From the NCBI RefSeq assembly GCF_004745635.1, contig NZ_SRLB01000002.1, positions 358,927 through 422,926 on the forward strand: DNA of 64,000 bases, written 5' to 3'. Position 1 is the stretch's first letter; the number at the start of each line of letters is the position of its first letter. The notes under the pieces were generated by a model, which was not told where the DNA came from, made no database searches, and worked only from the letters and a program-made list of their open reading frames with translations. Made by a program: the position numbers and the translations under genes. The DNA comes from Methylobacterium nonmethylotrophicum. Lineage in GTDB: Bacteria > Pseudomonadota > Alphaproteobacteria > Rhizobiales > Beijerinckiaceae. Shown piece by piece: positions 61,960 to 64,000 of the stretch.

Positions 61960-62703
61960 ATGCCTGACCTCTCCGACCTTTCTCGCCGCGCCCTCGCTCT
62001 CCTTGACCAGTTCCTCGACTGGCCGGCTCTCCGGCGCATTATCACGGCTGCCATCGAGGACGGCATCGCGGCCCTGCGCCAACTCAGCCTCCACGACGCC
62101 CTCCTGATCTGGGTAGTCCTGCTCTTGGTTGTGCTGTGCATCCTGGTCCTGCGCCTGGCCAGCCGGCTTAGCCGCCTCGCCGCCAAGCAGGCCGGGGCTA
62201 CCGCCGATCTAGCCCGGGCCGCCGCCGCCACCGCCGACCTGCAGCGCGCCACCAGCGCGCGGCAACTGCGCGCCTACGTGGACGTGAGCTCGGTCACGTT
62301 CCAGCGCTTCGCCCCGGGTCAGGAGATCGTCGTGCGGGCAGAGGTGCGCAACCACGGCCTCACGCCTGCCCTCGACTTGACGGCCCGGCTCGAGCTCACA
62401 GTGCTGCCCTTCCCCGCCTCGGAACTGCCGAATTTGCAGAGCTCCCCGGCTGACGCAATGCCCAGTGTGCTGGCGGCCCGCGACGGGCAGGTGATCCTGC
62501 AGCGCCTGGACCTGCAGGCCAGCTCCGGCTTGGCCGAGCGGCTGCTGGCGGGAGAGATGGGACTGCACGTGGTCGGCCTGTTGACCTACGCGGACGTGTT
62601 CGGCGAGCCGCACGTTACGCGGCTGAGCCTGGTGGCCAGTGGGGAGCGCGTGAGGGGACGCCAGCCCTTCGCACGGTGCGAGGCCGGCAACGAGCTCACC
62701 TGA
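61960..62703 (+). CDS. hypothetical single-pass membrane protein
   Basis: Protein of 247 residues, not recognised. A short N-terminal helical part precedes one membrane segment (ALLIWVVLLLVVLCILVLRL, about residues 46-65), followed by a coiled-coil Ala/Arg segment (ATADLARAAAATADLQRATS) and an extracytoplasmic beta-rich domain (VDVSSVTFQRFAPGQEIVVR, then EVRNHGLTPALDLTARLEL). This layout, with an ARQLRAYVDV segment, is common among uncharacterised alphaproteobacterial membrane proteins. The ATG at 61960 lacks a strong ribosome binding site. Confidence 0.6.
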   Translation: MPDLSDLSRRALALLDQFLDWPALRRIITAAIEDGIAALRQLSLHDALLIWVVLLLVVLCILVLRLASRLSRLAAKQAGATADLARAAAATADLQRATSARQLRAYVDVSSVTFQRFAPGQEIVVRAEVRNHGLTPALDLTARLELTVLPFPASELPNLQSSPADAMPSVLAARDGQVILQRLDLQASSGLAERLLAGEMGLHVVGLLTYADVFGEPHVTRLSLVASGERVRGRQPFARCEAGNELT

Positions 62704-62715
62704 GCCAAGCCCGGC

Positions 62716-62747
62716 GGGTGTGGGCGTCGCGCTGGACGCCCACACCC
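62716..62747. terminator. strong hairpin between convergent genes
   Basis: A perfect 13-bp inverted repeat, GGGTGTGGGCGTC and GACGCCCACACCC, with a 6-base loop. It lies 12 bp past the membrane protein stop and about 40 bp from the convergent CADG/RTX gene stop. No T-run follows; likely a shared bidirectional terminator. Confidence 0.7.
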
Positions 62748-62785
62748 GTGGGGTTGCCCGGACGGGGATCAGGTCGGCGACGGCA

Positions 62786-64000
62786 TCACAGCAGGAAGCC
62801 GTCCGCCCCGAGTGCGCCGCTCGGGACGAGCAGCGCCGCCGCATTCGCCCCCGTCAGCCCCTCGATCGTCACCGATCCATTGGTGAGCTGTACGACCGTG
62901 TCCCCGCCCACCGTGGCCACGCTCCGGATCGCGACCCCATCGATCAGCTTCAGGTAATCTTCGCCCAGCGTGAACCCTCCCTGGATCCGATCCGCACCAT
63001 TCGATTTTCCGAATACGTACAGGTCGTGCCCGCTCCCGCCGATCAGCAAGTCGTCACCATTCCCCCCGGTCAGAACGTCGTTGCCAGCCCCGCCCTCGAG
63101 GCGATCGGCACCATTGTCGCCGAACAGCTGATCGCGACCTTCGCCACCGCGCAGCAGATCGTCACCATTGCCACCAGAGATGACGTCCTCGCCCACGCCT
63201 CCCGCGAGGGTGTCGGCACCGTTGCCGCCACTTAGCACGCGGCCGATCCGGAACTCGAAGGTGTCCGCGACCGACAGGCTGCCATCACTCGCTTTGACCT
63301 TAACCGAAACGAGGTCTCCGGTGCCGGTGGGCGTACCCGAGAATATGCCAGTGGTCGCGTTGAAGCTTAGCCACGCAGGAAGGGCGCTGCCGTCCTCAAG
63401 CGTCGCCGAGAGCGTTAGGACGTCTCCGTCCACGTCTGTGAAGGTTCCGGTTGGAACTCGGAACGGGGTCATGGCAGTACCTGGGCGGACGTACTGGTCC
63501 GGTATTTGGCTGACAACCACAGGCGCGTCGTTGACGGGGGTGATCGTCAGGGTGAAGCTGGAGGCGGCGCTGAGCGTCCCATCGCTGGCGGTGACCCGCA
63601 AGGCCAGGCTGCCGTTGTAGTCCCGCGGTGGCGTCCCGGAGAACGTGCGCGTGGCCGCGTCGAAGCTCAGCCAGCTGGGAAGCAGGCTGCCGTTCTCCAG
63701 CGTTGCCGAGAGCGTCAGGGCGTCCGCGTCGATGTCCGTGAAGGTGCTGGCCGGAACCGTGTAGCTCCAGCGCGTGTCCTCAGCCACTGACTGGTTCGTC
63801 AGCGCCTGTGCCACCACAGGCGCGTCGTTCACCGGCGTGACCGTCAGGGTGAAGTTGGAGGCGGCACTGAGCGTCCCGTCGCTGGCGGTGACCCGCAGGG
63901 CCAGGCTGCCGTTGTAGTCCTGCGGTGGCGTGCCTGAGAACGTGCGCGTGGCTGCGTCGAAGTTCAGCCAGCTGGGAAGCAGGCTGCCGTTCTCCAGCGT
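62786..64000 (-). CDS. large CADG/RTX repeat secreted protein (5' part outside window)
   Basis: C-terminal 404 codons of a large extracellular protein whose start lies beyond the right edge. From N to C it has tandem cadherin-like/CADG (putative Ig) domains of about 99 residues, each with PxWLSFDAATRTFSGTP and LRVTASDGTLSAASSFTLTI then VNDAPVV. Next comes an RTX block of GGxGxDxLx nonapeptides (GGNGDDLLRGGEGRDQLFGD) that would bind calcium, and a C-terminal domain ending GALGADGFLL, a type I secretion signal. Two adjacent CADG repeats are nearly identical in DNA at a 297-bp offset. Likely an adhesin. Confidence 0.88.
   Translation of the reverse strand, partial: TLENGSLLPSWLNFDAATRTFSGTPPQDYNGSLALRVTASDGTLSAASNFTLTVTPVNDAPVVAQALTNQSVAEDTRWSYTVPASTFTDIDADALTLSATLENGSLLPSWLSFDAATRTFSGTPPRDYNGSLALRVTASDGTLSAASSFTLTITPVNDAPVVVSQIPDQYVRPGTAMTPFRVPTGTFTDVDGDVLTLSATLEDGSALPAWLSFNATTGIFSGTPTGTGDLVSVKVKASDGSLSVADTFEFRIGRVLSGGNGADTLAGGVGEDVISGGNGDDLLRGGEGRDQLFGDNGADRLEGGAGNDVLTGGNGDDLLIGGSGHDLYVFGKSNGADRIQGGFTLGEDYLKLIDGVAIRSVATVGGDTVVQLTNGSVTIEGLTGANAAALLVPSGALGADGFLL
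63545..64000. repeat. 297-bp near-identical tandem repeat in the adhesin gene
   Basis: The block beginning CGTCAGGGTGAAG at 63545 recurs at 63842 with few mismatches and continues to the window edge. The unit encodes one CADG domain of 99 residues. A third, more diverged unit lies at about 63245-63540. Recent duplication or gene conversion within the array is likely. Confidence 0.8.

Overview
The window is very GC-rich and carries an alphaproteobacterial gene set: Rhizobiales-type scpA-scpB-tatABC and serS-surE-pcm-nlpD blocks, an aerobic-type (CobG/CobN) cobalamin cluster, a Zur-type regulator beside a zinc ABC transporter, Ros/MucR-type regulators, and DUF6894 and DUF3309 proteins. This fits Methylobacterium or a close relative; the genus is inferred from gene content and style, not from a database match.

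Layout. (1) 1-12815, core block: nlpD-like (cut by the left edge), pcm, surE and serS read leftward. argS, a SPOR protein, nagZ, scpA, scpB, tatA, tatB and tatC read rightward. They cover envelope remodelling, protein repair, tRNA charging, cell-wall recycling, chromosome condensation and twin-arginine export. (2) 12816-16470, a scarred segment: a C-terminal fragment of prephenate dehydrogenase, an IS630-type transposase remnant, a tadE-like gene, a tadG-like gene broken by an amber codon, then the complete prephenate dehydrogenase. A 363-bp near-identical direct repeat brackets the tad genes. (3) 16672-34215, cobalamin: cobO and cobU leftward; a cobalamin riboswitch before cbtB-cbtA-DUF1636-cobW; then cobN-cobG-cobH-cobI-cobJ, cobK, cobL-cobE-cobM, cbiD and cobB, mostly with 4-bp stop/start overlaps. 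Two copies of a ~190-bp inverted-repeat element lie here, one inside the open cobG frame. (4) 34255-51553: an XRE regulator, an IsdG-type haem oxygenase, an MFS exporter, an exopolysaccharide/c-di-GMP group (sugar-phosphate transferase, PilZ glycosyltransferase, HlyD-like partner, PilZ chemoreceptor), the zur/znuCB locus with a Zur-box-like palindrome, a formyltransferase, an SDR and an FeS photolyase.

(5) 51894-62703 is an accessory island of lower GC with small, mostly unrecognised genes. It holds an ART-like protein, a DUF3102 protein, a phage-type repressor with a nested inverted-repeat operator, two Ros/MucR-like regulators without the zinc cysteines, several ribbon-helix-helix proteins, a highly structured non-coding stretch (about 58371-58625), a serine recombinase and an IS256-type remnant. 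Its left edge truncates a bcsS-like gene. (6) 62786 to the right edge is a large secreted CADG/RTX repeat protein, cut by the window.

No tRNA, rRNA or CRISPR array was seen. The strongest leads for something undescribed are the structured RNA candidate at 58.4-58.6 kb, the palindromic element translated within cobG, and the operator/small-gene module at 54.0 kb.
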